Positions 1 to 10,253 are shown, counted from the first letter of the stretch. The stretch: DNA of 64,000 nt from Defluviitalea saccharophila (GCF_038396635.1 NZ_CP121687.1:1922001-1986000), one strand, 5' to 3'. Numbers and translations: made by a program. Notes: generated by a model from the letters alone, not told the origin.

Positions 1-1
1 C

Positions 2-904
2 CAAGATCCAATCATCTTTGAAGTTTACCATAAAAATGCCTTCATCAAATCCTTTAAGACAAAGGAAGATGCAATTAATTTTGGTAAGAAGCATAAAGAT
101 GTTTATGTGAAGCATAAAAATAATGATGAATGGATTTGGAATAGCTTTGACCCGTATATTTTATTTGAAAATGATAAATATATTAATGATTATGATTCTT
201 TTTCCGATGCAGTCTTTTTTGCTAAAGAAAAAGAAGGGCGAAAAATATTCTACCTATCCAATCAAAATGTGATTTGGTCTGATTCCGAAACAATTAAAGA
301 AAAGGTTTTATTAGATGCTCCTGTAATCTTACAAAAACCAGAACTTCCAAGAGGTTGTGAGGTTACGAGTCTTGCCATGCTCTTAAATTATGCCGGTATC
401 AAAGTGGATAAGATGGAGCTTGCTAAAAAGATTGATAAAGATACAACCCATTTATCTAAAAAAGGAAGTAGAATTTATTACGGAAATCCTAATGATGGAT
501 TTGTAGGAGATATGTATTCTTTAAAAAATCCGGGCTATGGTGTATATAATGGTCCTATTGAAAGACTCATGAAAGAATATATGCCTAATCAAACAGTCAA
601 TTTAACGGGCTGCGAATTTGAAGATTTATTTCATTTTCTTTCAAAAGGTCAGCCTGTCTGGGCTATAACTAATACAACCTATAAAAAATTAGATAACAGT
701 CAATTTGAGATATGGCTTACCCCCACAGGACCGGTTGAAATCACTTATAAATTACATGCTGTTTTGATCACCGGTTATGATGAAAAGTATGTTTATTTTA
801 ACGATCCTTTTTACTCTAAAAAGAATATAAGAGCAAAGAAAGAAGATTTTAAAGCGGCATGGAATCAAATGGGGAGACAAGCAATTTCCTATGTGAAACA
901 GTAA
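2..904 (+). CDS. C39-like cysteine peptidase domain protein (5' end outside window)
   Basis: The reading frame is open from the first bases of the window, so the gene begins upstream; GTG at 107 is only an internal codon. The visible N-terminal part holds two tandem repeats of about 43 residues (roughly nt 20-145 and 158-287), each ending in a Trp-containing segment (EWIWNS, NVIWSDS). The C-terminal part is a C39-like peptidase domain (Peptidase_C39_2 type): the catalytic Cys is in PRGCEVTSLAML (codon at 356-358), and the His and a downstream Asn/Asp are in KLHAVLITGYDEKYVYFNDPF, with a buried Gln-type oxyanion region upstream. Proteins of this type are usually exported and act in the cell envelope; the signal sequence, if any, lies outside the window. 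Its substrate is unknown. Confidence 0.8.
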   Translation, partial: QDPIIFEVYHKNAFIKSFKTKEDAINFGKKHKDVYVKHKNNDEWIWNSFDPYILFENDKYINDYDSFSDAVFFAKEKEGRKIFYLSNQNVIWSDSETIKEKVLLDAPVILQKPELPRGCEVTSLAMLLNYAGIKVDKMELAKKIDKDTTHLSKKGSRIYYGNPNDGFVGDMYSLKNPGYGVYNGPIERLMKEYMPNQTVNLTGCEFEDLFHFLSKGQPVWAITNTTYKKLDNSQFEIWLTPTGPVEITYKLHAVLITGYDEKYVYFNDPFYSKKNIRAKKEDFKAAWNQMGRQAISYVKQ

Positions 905-1017
905 TTGACTGAAAAATCATTCTATATAAAAAAAGGTGAAAATCCTAATGACAAGAAAGGTAGAATATGTTAATATATCGTTGGTTATTCATTTAAAAAA
1001 TAAAAGGAGGAAATTCT

Positions 1018-2172
1018 ATGATTAAAAAGGTAATGAGCTTATTATTAGTGTTAAGTTTAGTGCTTTCTGTTGCATTGACTGGATGTGGTAAGCAAAATCA
1101 AAACACTACCCCTGAGCAGACTACAGAAGAAACAGGAGAGAAAACAGAAGGTAGTACAGACCAAAAACCAGCAGAAGCAGTTAAAGTGGGTATGGTAACA
1201 GACTCAGGTACTATTGATGACAAGTCCTTTAACCAAGGAACATGGGAAGGCATTGTAAAATATGCTCAAGACAATGCTGGAGTTATTGAAGAAAAATATC
1301 TTCAACCTTCAGGAGAACAACATACAGACTACTTAAATGCTATGAATGACTTAATTGATACAGGACATACCATTATTGTTACTCCTGGATTCAAATTTGA
1401 AACTGCAGTAAATGAAGCTGCTGGAAATAATCCAGACGTATCCTTTATTTTAATTGACGGACAAACTCATAATGGAGACGGAAACTTTGTAAAACATGAT
1501 AATACAGTTTGCGTTTTCTTTAACGAACATGAAGCTGGATTCTTAGCAGGGGTTGCTGCTGCATTATCTACTAAAACCAACAAATTAGGATTTATCGGTG
1601 GAATGGAAATTCCTCCTGTACAAAAGTTTGGTTGGGGTTATCAAGCAGGTGTTGCTTATGCAAACAAAACCTATGGAACCAAAGCTGAAATTGTAGAATC
1701 TATTTTCCAAGGAACATTTAATGATGTTGCTGCAGGACAGACATTAGCTGCCGGAATGTATGATAAAGGAGTAGATATTATATTCCATGCAGCTGGTGGA
1801 GTAGGTGTTGGGGTATTTAATGAAGCAAAAGAAAGAGCTGAAAAAGGCGGAGAAGTATTTGTAATCGGTGTTGACGTAGACCAATATGAAGCTGGTAAGA
1901 TCTCCAGCGGAAAATCTGTTACTTTAACTTCTGCAGTAAAAGGTGTTGATACTGCTGCATACAACTATATCGATGCAAAGATTAAAGGATCTTTCCCAGG
2001 AGGAGAAATTGTTACTCTTGGATTAAAAGATAATGGTGTAGGTATTCCAAAAGAAAATCCAAATTTATCTGAAGACACAGTTAAAAAGGTTGATGAAACA
2101 GTTCAACAAGTTTTAGACGGTAAATTAACTGTTCCCGCAACTCAAGAAGAACTTGATGCTTTCTTAAAATAA
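1018..2172 (+). CDS. BMP-family ABC transporter substrate-binding lipoprotein
   Basis: A 384-residue lipoprotein of the BMP/PnrA/TmpC family, which in characterised members binds purine nucleosides outside the membrane. The N terminus is a type II signal peptide with lipobox LTGC (lipidated Cys23), followed by a Thr/Glu-rich tether to about residue 50. The family start of the mature domain is clear at VGMVTDSGTIDDKSFNQG, and the ligand-site stretch DVSFILIDG and the FIGGMEIPPV segment are present. A strong AGGAGG site lies 7 bases before the ATG. It is followed by a terminator and then by the ATPase and two permeases of the same importer, an arrangement that yields more binding protein than transporter. 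Nucleoside specificity is inferred from the family only. Confidence 0.92.
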   Translation: MIKKVMSLLLVLSLVLSVALTGCGKQNQNTTPEQTTEETGEKTEGSTDQKPAEAVKVGMVTDSGTIDDKSFNQGTWEGIVKYAQDNAGVIEEKYLQPSGEQHTDYLNAMNDLIDTGHTIIVTPGFKFETAVNEAAGNNPDVSFILIDGQTHNGDGNFVKHDNTVCVFFNEHEAGFLAGVAAALSTKTNKLGFIGGMEIPPVQKFGWGYQAGVAYANKTYGTKAEIVESIFQGTFNDVAAGQTLAAGMYDKGVDIIFHAAGGVGVGVFNEAKERAEKGGEVFVIGVDVDQYEAGKISSGKSVTLTSAVKGVDTAAYNYIDAKIKGSFPGGEIVTLGLKDNGVGIPKENPNLSEDTVKKVDETVQQVLDGKLTVPATQEELDAFLK

Positions 2173-2208
2173 TAAATTAAAATATTAAAAAATACATTAA
2201 ATTCATAT

Positions 2209-2236
2209 AAAAAACGCACAAGAATGTGCGTTTTTT
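2209..2236 (+). terminator. Rho-independent terminator after the BMP lipoprotein gene
   Basis: AAAAAACGCACA and TGTGCGTTTTTT form a 12-bp stem around the loop AGAA, ending in a T run. It separates the binding-protein gene from the ATPase gene and may act as a partial terminator within the transport operon. Confidence 0.85.
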
Positions 2237-2270
2237 ATATGACTAATTATAGATAATAAATAAAGTGTTG

Positions 2271-2279
2271 TGATATAAT
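2271..2279 (+). promoter_or_regulatory. Extended -10 promoter before the BMP-type ATPase gene
   Basis: TGA-TATAAT is a perfect extended -10 element 29 bases before the ATPase start codon. No good -35 is seen at 17 bp. It would let the ATPase and permease genes be transcribed independently of the lipoprotein gene. Confidence 0.5.
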
Positions 2280-2308
2280 ATTCTTAAAAATGGGTTGGAG
2301 GAAATACC

Positions 2309-3835
2309 ATGGATTATATTATTGAGATGCTTAATATTCGAAAAGAATTTCCGGGTATAGTAGCGAATGATAATATTACACTACAAGTCATTCCAGGAGA
2401 AATTCATGCCTTACTAGGAGAAAACGGAGCAGGTAAATCTACCTTAATGTCTATTTTATTCGGATTGTATAAGCCGGATAAAGGGATCATCAAAGTCAAA
2501 GGAAAAGAAGTTAACATCACAAATCCTAATGTGGCTACTCAGTTAGGAATCGGAATGGTACATCAACATTTTAAATTAGTACATAATTTTACGGTTACGG
2601 AAAATATCATTCTTGGTATGGAAGAGGTACGGGGAGGAGCAATAGATATAAAGAGTGCTGCCAAACGTATCGAAGAATTATCCAAGCTATATGGTCTTAA
2701 AGTAGACCCTTATGCAAAGATAGAAGACATTTCTGTAGGTATGCAGCAAAGGGTAGAAATTTTAAAGATGCTTTATAGAAATGCGGAAATTCTCATCTTT
2801 GACGAGCCGACAGCGGTTCTTACCCCACAAGAAGTCGGAGAATTAATGAATATTATGAGACGTCTTGTTAAAGAAGGAAAATCTATCATATTGATTACTC
2901 ATAAACTAAAAGAAATCAAAGCAATAGCAGATCGATGTACGGTTATTCGAAAAGGAAAAGGAATTGCCACCGTAGATGTAGCTGAAACGTCAACGGAAAA
3001 AATGGCTGAGCTAATGGTAGGGCGTAAAGTTAGCTTTAGTGTTCAAAAAGCTGAGCCTGTTTTAAAAGATGTTTACTTAAAAGTAGAAAATCTTACTGTA
3101 AAGAATAGCAGAGGCCTTGATGCAGTAAAGAATGTATCTTTTGAAATTCGAGGAGGAGAAATATTAGGACTGGCAGGGGTAGACGGAAATGGACAAACAG
3201 AGCTGGTTGAAGCCATTACAGGATTAAGAAAAGTAGATTCCGGAAAAATAATACTTGACGGACAAGAAATTCAAAATTTAGATATCAGACAAAGAAGCGA
3301 ATCGGGATTAGGCCATATTCCGGAAGACAGACATAAGCATGGACTCGTACTAGACTTTTATCTAGAGGATAATATGATCTTGGAGAATTATTATAAAGAG
3401 CCATTTTCTTCAAAAGGTATCTTAAATAGATCTGAAATAAGAAAGTATTCTGAACGACTGATTAATGAATTTGATGTAAGAAGTGGACAAGGCAGTAAGA
3501 GTATTACAAGAAGTATGTCGGGAGGTAATCAACAGAAGGCAATTATTGCCCGGGAAATCGACAAATCTCCTTTAGTACTTATCGTTGCACAGCCTACTAG
3601 AGGATTAGATGTAGGAGCCATTGAATATATTCATAAAAGGCTTGTAGAGGAAAGAGATAAAGGTAAAGCGATATTGTTATTTTCCTTGGAGCTGGATGAG
3701 ATACTTAATGTATCAGATAGAATAGCCGTAATGTATGAAGGAAATATTGTAGGTATTGTCGATGCTAAACAGACGAATGAAAATGAGCTAGGTCTTATGA
3801 TGGCTGGTTCTAAGGGAGGTAATGAAAGTGAGTAA
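2309..3835 (+). CDS. BMP-type ABC importer, tandem ATP-binding protein (NupO/YufO-like)
   Basis: A 508-residue protein with two fused ABC domains, as in sugar and nucleoside importers of the RbsA/NupO type. The first domain has Walker A GENGAGKST (residues 37-45), signature SVGMQQR and Walker B ILIFDEPTAVL. The second has a degenerate P-loop GVDGNGQTE and signature SGGNQQK, and its Walker B reads LIVAQPTRGLD, so the catalytic Asp-Glu pair is replaced; this is usual for the second half in this subfamily. The ATG has GGAGG 7-8 bases upstream. Its end overlaps the following permease gene, so the two are translationally coupled. It energises import by the two permeases that follow. Confidence 0.93.
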   Translation: MDYIIEMLNIRKEFPGIVANDNITLQVIPGEIHALLGENGAGKSTLMSILFGLYKPDKGIIKVKGKEVNITNPNVATQLGIGMVHQHFKLVHNFTVTENIILGMEEVRGGAIDIKSAAKRIEELSKLYGLKVDPYAKIEDISVGMQQRVEILKMLYRNAEILIFDEPTAVLTPQEVGELMNIMRRLVKEGKSIILITHKLKEIKAIADRCTVIRKGKGIATVDVAETSTEKMAELMVGRKVSFSVQKAEPVLKDVYLKVENLTVKNSRGLDAVKNVSFEIRGGEILGLAGVDGNGQTELVEAITGLRKVDSGKIILDGQEIQNLDIRQRSESGLGHIPEDRHKHGLVLDFYLEDNMILENYYKEPFSSKGILNRSEIRKYSERLINEFDVRSGQGSKSITRSMSGGNQQKAIIAREIDKSPLVLIVAQPTRGLDVGAIEYIHKRLVEERDKGKAILLFSLELDEILNVSDRIAVMYEGNIVGIVDAKQTNENELGLMMAGSKGGNESE

Positions 3836-4925
3836 AATCTCTAACACATTAAAAAATGAAGATTTTCAAAGACGAATAGTTCCTTTTCTTTCTGTATTAT
3901 TAGGATTTATTATAGGAGCTATTGTTATGGCTTTTTCAGGATATGATCCTATACAAGCATATTCTGAATTATTAAAAGGAGCAGGTTTTTATGGCAATAT
4001 AAAGAGATTCGGGGACACCCTTTTAACGATGACAAGTCTTGTACTTACAGGTCTTTCAGTTTCCTTTGCTTTTAAAACAGGCTTATTTAATATAGGTGCT
4101 CCTGGACAAATGTTAATGGGAGGTTTTATAGCAGTATATATTGGTGTTGTGTTTGAGCTGCCAAGAATCATACATCTTCCCTTTGCTGTTATTTCTGCAG
4201 CACTACTTGGTGCTGTATGGGCGTTTTTGCCAGGGCTTTTAAAAGCTAAATTTAGAATTAACGAAGTAGTTACAGCAATTATGATGAACTGGATTGCTTA
4301 TTGGAGTGTGTATTATTTTGTACCTGCAAAAATTCCAGGAAACTTTAATACGGAATCTGCAGTAATCAAAAATACTGCTTCCCTTAGAACAGAATGGTTA
4401 AGTAAATTATTTAAAGGATCTTATGTTAATTTAGGATTTTTTATTGCTATTATTGCAGCCATTCTTGTATGGTGGATTTTAGAAAAGACTACCTTTGGAT
4501 ATGAACTTAAAGCCGTAGGATTTAATGCTCATGCGGCAGAATATGCAGGAATGAAAGTAAATCGTAATATTATACTTTCTATGATGATCTCAGGAGCATT
4601 ATCAGGACTTGCTGGTGCTGTGTATTATCTGGGTTATGGAAATAATATAAAAATTGGAGAACTTCCATCTCAAGGATTTGATGGAATAGCGGTTGCACTT
4701 CTAGGACTTAATAGTCCTATTGGAGTTGTTTTTTCATCATTTTTATTTGGATTTATGAATGCAGGAAAATTATTTATGAATGCAGCTACAGAAGTACCTA
4801 AAGAACTTATTGAAATTATTATTGCCGTTATTATTTTCTTCGCCGCTGCTAATTTAATGATTAAAGGAATTTTATCTAAAATAAACAAAGGTCTTGACAG
4901 AAATGGAGGTGGAAGTAATGCTTAG
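3828..4925 (+). CDS. BMP-type ABC importer permease 1 (NupP/YufP-like)
   Basis: An integral membrane permease of about 365 residues with 8-10 hydrophobic segments, of the branched-chain/ribose permease superfamily used by nucleoside importers. The motif ELKAVGFNAHAAEYAGM is the cytoplasmic coupling loop that meets the ATPase. I choose GTG at 3828: the site GGGAGGT (3814-3820) is 7 bases upstream of it, whereas the ATG at 3822 lies directly against that site. The gene overlaps the end of the ATPase gene by 8 bases and its own end overlaps the next permease, showing tight operon structure. Confidence 0.9.
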   Translation: MSKISNTLKNEDFQRRIVPFLSVLLGFIIGAIVMAFSGYDPIQAYSELLKGAGFYGNIKRFGDTLLTMTSLVLTGLSVSFAFKTGLFNIGAPGQMLMGGFIAVYIGVVFELPRIIHLPFAVISAALLGAVWAFLPGLLKAKFRINEVVTAIMMNWIAYWSVYYFVPAKIPGNFNTESAVIKNTASLRTEWLSKLFKGSYVNLGFFIAIIAAILVWWILEKTTFGYELKAVGFNAHAAEYAGMKVNRNIILSMMISGALSGLAGAVYYLGYGNNIKIGELPSQGFDGIAVALLGLNSPIGVVFSSFLFGFMNAGKLFMNAATEVPKELIEIIIAVIIFFAAANLMIKGILSKINKGLDRNGGGSNA

Positions 4926-5868
4926 TATCCTTTCAAGTATAATTCCATTGGCATTGGCTTATACAGCGCCTCTACTAATCATTGCTCTCGGAGGATTATT
5001 TAGTGAAAGAAGCGGTGTAGTTAACATCGGTTTAGAAGGATTAATGGGTATTGGTGCTTTTACGACTGCATTCTTCATATCAAACACTTATGAGAGTATG
5101 GGAGATACATCCATTTTACTCGGAGTTCTACTAGGGGCATTAATGGGAGGAATTTTTTCACTGATTCATGCTTTTGCGAGCATTACGATGAGAGCAGACC
5201 AAGTTATTAGCGGAACAGCTATTAATATGCTTTCATCTGCTATTACAATCTATCTAGCCAGAGCATTAACTGGTAGTGCTAATATTCAGATTATCAAAGG
5301 ATTTATAAAAAATGATGTAAAAGGGCTTTCCAAAATACCGTTAATTGGTCCGCTCTTTTTTGGAAATGCATATATCACTACATATGCTGTGATATTGATT
5401 GTAATAGTTAGCTGGTATGTATTATATAAACGTCCCTTTGGTCTCCGTTTAAGAGCATGTGGTGAACATCCTCAAGCGGCAGATTCTATGGGTATTAATG
5501 TTATAATGATGAGATATATAGGTGTGGTGATCTCTGGAATCTTGGCAGGATTAGGGGGAGCCATTGTAATCACAACATATTCAGGAGAATTCTCGGGAAA
5601 TATTTACTCAGGTTTGGGATTCTTAGCTTTGGCTGCTCTTATATTTGGTAAATGGAAACCTTTTGGTGTATTAGGAGCTGCAGTATTCTTTGGATTTGCA
5701 AAAACAGTTGCTGATATGTCTCAACTATTTGCAGCTTTAAAAACATTGCCCAATATTTATTTTAATACATTCCCATATGTTGTAACGATCATTGCCTTAG
5801 TTCTATTTTCAAAGAATTCAGCAGGACCAAGAGCAGCAGGTGAGCCTTACGATCCAGGTAAGAGATAA
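4918..5868 (+). CDS. BMP-type ABC importer permease 2 (NupQ/YufQ-like)
   Basis: A 316-residue integral membrane permease, partner of the preceding one. The coupling loop is visible as GLRLRACGEHPQAADSMGIN, and the N terminus has the family pattern ALGGLFSERSGVVNIGLEG. ATG at 4918 is preferred over an earlier in-frame ATG at 4894 because GGAGGT (4905-4910) lies 7 bases before it. It overlaps the upstream gene by 8 bases. A G-U-containing hairpin after the stop closes the operon. Confidence 0.9.
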   Translation: MLSILSSIIPLALAYTAPLLIIALGGLFSERSGVVNIGLEGLMGIGAFTTAFFISNTYESMGDTSILLGVLLGALMGGIFSLIHAFASITMRADQVISGTAINMLSSAITIYLARALTGSANIQIIKGFIKNDVKGLSKIPLIGPLFFGNAYITTYAVILIVIVSWYVLYKRPFGLRLRACGEHPQAADSMGINVIMMRYIGVVISGILAGLGGAIVITTYSGEFSGNIYSGLGFLALAALIFGKWKPFGVLGAAVFFGFAKTVADMSQLFAALKTLPNIYFNTFPYVVTIIALVLFSKNSAGPRAAGEPYDPGKR

Positions 5869-5882
5869 AACTTATATGTTAA

Positions 5883-5915
5883 TAGAGGGTGGGTGGTATC
5901 CATCCTCTAAGTTTT
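5883..5915 (+). terminator. Terminator after the BMP importer operon
   Basis: TAGAGGGTGG and CCATCCTCTA form a 10-bp stem with one G-U pair, followed by AGTTTTA. The T run is short, so strength is uncertain. Confidence 0.6.
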
Positions 5916-5939
5916 ACATTTATTTACATGAAAAATATG

Positions 5940-5968
5940 TTGACATTTAGGATACACTTTAGTATAAT
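5940..5968 (+). promoter_or_regulatory. Promoter of tRNA-Ser
   Basis: TTGACA (5940-5945), a 17-bp spacer and TATAAT (5963-5968), both perfect consensus. The tRNA begins 22 bases after the -10 element. Confidence 0.88.
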
Positions 5969-5990
5969 AACTCTTGCGCTTGTGAAAAAC

Positions 5991-6081
5991 GGAGAAGTAC
6001 TCAAGTGGCTGAAGAGGTGCCCCTGCTAAGGGTATAGGTCGAGCAATCGGCGCGAGGGTTCAAATCCCTCCTTCTCCGCCA
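5991..6081 (+). tRNA. tRNA-Ser (GCT)
   Basis: The acceptor arms GGAGAAG (5991) and CTTCTCC (6071) pair fully; the anticodon loop CTGCTAA gives GCT; there is a long variable arm typical of serine tRNA; the 3' CCA is encoded (6079-6081). Confidence 0.95.
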
Positions 6082-6109
6082 ACTTTTTTAAGAAATTAGT
6101 AAAAAGTTG

Positions 6110-6138
6110 TTGACAAGACGAAGTTAATTTGTTATAGT
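6110..6138 (+). promoter_or_regulatory. rRNA operon promoter
   Basis: TTGACA (6110-6115), a 17-bp spacer and TATAGT (6133-6138), placed between tRNA-Ser and 16S. This is a near-consensus housekeeping promoter for the 16S transcript. Confidence 0.85.
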
Positions 6139-6185
6139 TGTCTTCGTTGCTGTCGATAGACAGAAAAGAAGTAACTTATATCGAT

Positions 6186-6207
6186 CTTTGAAAACTAAAC
6201 AGCACAA
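6186..6207 (+). promoter_or_regulatory. 16S leader: boxA-like element and processing-stem arm
   Basis: The leader contains CTTTGAAAACTAAAC, similar to the antitermination-type leader elements of Firmicute rrn operons. ACTAAACAGCACAA (6194-6207) is exactly complementary to TTGTGCTGTTTAGT at 7815-7828 downstream of 16S, forming a 14-bp stem for RNase III processing of pre-16S. Confidence 0.75.
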
Positions 6208-6276
6208 ACCAAAAACAACCCAATCAATTCCATTGATTGAAGAATTAAAAGATAGCCAGTAAACTGGCAAGGATTA

Positions 6277-7806
<1,530 letters not shown>

Positions 7807-7907
7807 AAACTAGGTTGTGCTGTTTAGTCTTGAGAGATTGATAACAAAGACTGAAGTCTTTGTTATTTAGCAGTTTTGTTTCAAAACTGTACATAAACTC
7901 TATAAAA

Positions 7908-8027
7908 TTTCTGGTGGCGATGCGTCTATGGGAAACACCCATACCCATACCGAACATGATGGTTAAGCCATAGACGGCCGATGGTACTTGGCGGGAGACT
8001 GCCCGGGAGAGTAGGTGGCTGCCAGAA
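7908..8027 (+). rRNA. 5S ribosomal RNA, placed between 16S and 23S
   Basis: About 120 nt. The ends TTTCTGG and GCCAGAA pair; the internal CCATACCGAACATGATGG and GGGAGAGTAGGTGGCTGCC are standard 5S segments. No second 5S is found after 23S, so this is the only 5S copy of the cluster. Confidence 0.93.
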
Positions 8028-8158
8028 TTGAAATTAGAAGATAGAGGTTAGAGGTTGGAAAAATCTTGATTACCTCTTGAATATAAATATAGAAGTTAAA
8101 ACAGAAGAAATGGTAAGTTTTTATCTTACCTCGAACTTCTGGTGTCAAACTTCACTTT
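8028..8158 (+). other. 5S to tRNA-Ile spacer with IVS-like sequence
   Basis: No gene is seen. The spacer opens with AGATAGAGGTTAGAGGTTGG and ends near CTCGAACTTCTGGTGTC. The AGAGGTTAGA-type sequence resembles the inverted ends of the 23S intervening sequence at 10254-10683, so this spacer may be the remains of a similar insertion. Confidence 0.4.
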
Positions 8159-8235
<77 letters not shown>

Positions 8236-8408
8236 TAATAGAAGTAGGAAGCCGGAGGTTGGAGGGTAGAAAAACCAAAAACCCAAAGGCAATACTTTAT
8301 AAATACTGAAAATAATTAATTCAATAATGTGTTAAAGTAAGAGGTGGAAGAAGCAAACTTCCATGCGTTGGTTTAATCCAACTTCGAACCTCTAACATCC
8401 AACCTCAC
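8236..8408 (+). other. Spacer with IVS-like inverted sequences
   Basis: No gene is seen. GGAGGTTGGAGGGTAGAA near the start is mirrored, imperfectly, by CGAACCTCTAACATCCAACC near the end, again resembling the arms of the 23S intervening sequence. Confidence 0.4.
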
Positions 8409-8661
8409 CATGGGGGCGTAGCGCAGTTCTATTCGAACCTCCGAAGGAAGTGAGAGGGAGAGCGTTGAACGCAGCACGTTCAACCGTGCGGAAACATGAG
8501 TTATACTAGAACAACCAATTAAATAAAAAGATACCATGGGGGCGTAGCGCAGTTCTATTCGAACCTCCGAAGGAGGTGAGAGGGAGAGCGTTGAACGCAG
8601 CGCGTTCAACCGTGCGACAATGTGAGTTATACTAAAATAACCAACAAAATAAATCATGACA
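8409..8661 (+). repeat. Two tandem tRNA-Ala-like relic units (126 and 125 bp)
   Basis: Two near-identical units start at 8409-8411 and 8535-8537, and the true tRNA-Ala at 8663 starts as a third unit would. Each unit opens with GGGGGCGTAGCGCAGTT, the 5' end of tRNA-Ala with one change, then carries an insert with a CCTCC/GGAGG hairpin in the D-loop position, then GGGAGAGCG, then a hairpin GTTGAACG/CGTTCAAC in the anticodon-arm position. The T arm and 3' acceptor strand are missing. They cannot be normal tRNAs. The two hairpin loops differ by one base (CAGCA, CAGCG) while the stems are kept. Confidence 0.75.
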
Positions 8662-8662
8662 T

Positions 8663-8738
8663 GGGGGCGTAGCTCAGTTGGGAGAGCACCTGCCTTGCAA
8701 GCAGGGGGTCACGAGTTCGAATCTCGTCGTCTCCACCA
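8663..8738 (+). tRNA. tRNA-Ala (TGC)
   Basis: Acceptor GGGGGCG and CGTCTCC pair with the G3-U70 alanine identity pair; anticodon loop CTTGCAA gives TGC; CCA is encoded (8736-8738). Confidence 0.96.
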
Positions 8739-8754
8739 AGAAACAAAAAACACC

Positions 8755-8783
8755 TTGACATCAGTCATAAAATATGATAAGAT
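8755..8783 (+). promoter_or_regulatory. Probable internal promoter for 23S rRNA
   Basis: TTGACA (8755-8760), a 17-bp spacer and TAAGAT (8778-8783), lying between tRNA-Ala and the 23S leader. The -35 is perfect; the -10 matches 4 of 6. Confidence 0.6.
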
Positions 8784-8810
8784 GTCAAAGCTGTTGTAAC
8801 AAACATCTGC

Positions 8811-9052
8811 ACCTTGAAAACTAAACACTGAAAGAAGCTAAAGTAAACATTCTTGCAAAGGCATGATGAATTTAAGAGCCAAGCTCATGGCTACCATTCG
8901 AACTTTTGAAACGGAAATTTTCAAACTTACTTGTAAGGATTTGAAAATTGATAGTTTCGCAAATACAGCTTTGCTGTATTTGACGTAAGGGTAGGGAGCT
9001 TGTGTATCGAAAAGTTCTCATGACCTAAGCAAAAAATGCAAACATTTTTTAC
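8811..9052 (+). promoter_or_regulatory. Structured 23S leader with processing stem
   Basis: ACCTTGAAAACTAAACACTG (8811-8830) pairs with CAGTGTTTGGTTTTGAGGGT (12385-12404) beyond 23S apart from G-U pairs and one mismatch, giving the pre-23S processing stem. Between this and 23S the leader holds further hairpins: AAGCTC/GAGCTT outer arms, a perfect 10-bp CAAATACAGC/GCTGTATTTG hairpin near 8963-8985, and TGACCTAAG (9021-9029) facing CTTAGGTCA (9052-9060). Confidence 0.7.
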
Positions 9053-10253
9053 TTAGGTCAAGCTAATAAGAGCATAGGGTGGATGCCTTGGCACCAAGAG
9101 CCGAAGAAGGACGCGGTAAGCTGCGAAAAGCTTTGGGTAGGCGCAAACAGCCGTTGATCCAGAGATGTCCGAATGGGGAAACCCGACTTGGCGAACCCAA
9201 GTCGCTATTAGATGAATCCATAGTCTAATAGAGGGAACGCAGGGAACTGAAACATCTAAGTACCTGCAGGAGGAGAAAGAAACATCGATTTCCTGAGTAG
9301 TGGCGAGCGAAAGGGAAAGAGCCCAAACCAGATTGCGTGCAATCTGGGGTTGTGGACTGCAAAAGGTAGTTTTAAGGATAGTCGAAGTGTTTTGGAAAAG
9401 CACACCAAAGAAGGTGAAAGTCCTGTAGACAAAATCCAAGAAACGCCGGCAGTATCCAGAGTACCACGAGACACGAGAAACCTTGTGGGAAGCAGGGGGG
9501 ACCACCCCCCAAGGCTAAATACTCCTTGGTGACCGATAGCGCATAGTACTGTGAAGGAAAGGTGAAAAGAACCCCGGGAGGGGAGTGAAAAAGAACCTGA
9601 AACCCTATGTTTACAAGCAGTGGAAGACCGTTAAAGGTCGACCGCGTACTTTTTGTAGAACGGTCCGGCGAGTTACTGATGCCAGCAAGGTTAAGTGCCA
9701 AAGGCACGAAGCCGAAGGGAAACCAAGTCTTAAAAGGGCGATAATAGTTGGTATTAGTAGACCCGAAACCGGGTGATCTACCCATGGTCAGGATGAAGTC
9801 ACCGTAAAAGGTGATGGAGGTCCGAACTCACACGTGTTGAAAAACGTGGGGATGAACTGTGGGTAGGGGAGAAATTCCAATCGAACCCGGAGATAGCTGG
9901 TTCTCCTCGAAATAGCTTTAGGGCTAGCCTTGATGTGAGCCTAGCGGAGGTAAAGCACTGAATTGCCTAGGGGGCCAACAAGCTTACCGAAGCATATCAA
10001 ACTAAGAATGCCGCATAGGTACCGTCAGGAGTCAGACTATGAGAGATAAGTTTCATGGTCAAAAGGGAAAGAGCCCAGACCATCAGCTAAGGTCCCAAAG
10101 TACGTGTTAAGTGGAAAAGGATGTGGGATTTCAGAGACAACTAGGATGTTGGCTTAGAAGCAGCCATACATTCAAAGAGTGCGTAATAGCTCACTAGTCG
10201 AGAGATCCTGCGCCGAAAATGTCCGGGGCTAAAACACGACACCGAAGCTATGG

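Noticed and set aside
905-1017. Possible purine riboswitch before the BMP lipoprotein gene
   Set aside because: The gap is only 113 bp and I cannot find the conserved purine-riboswitch core or its three-way junction.
8373-8657. Minus-strand frame of 94 codons containing a repeated IELRYAPMV segment
   Set aside because: The repetition comes from the tandem tRNA-Ala-like units; no ribosome site.
9053-9785. Open frames of 60-150 codons at the 5' end of 23S, mostly minus strand
   Set aside because: They follow conserved 23S sequence; such frames are often mis-annotated in rRNA genes.
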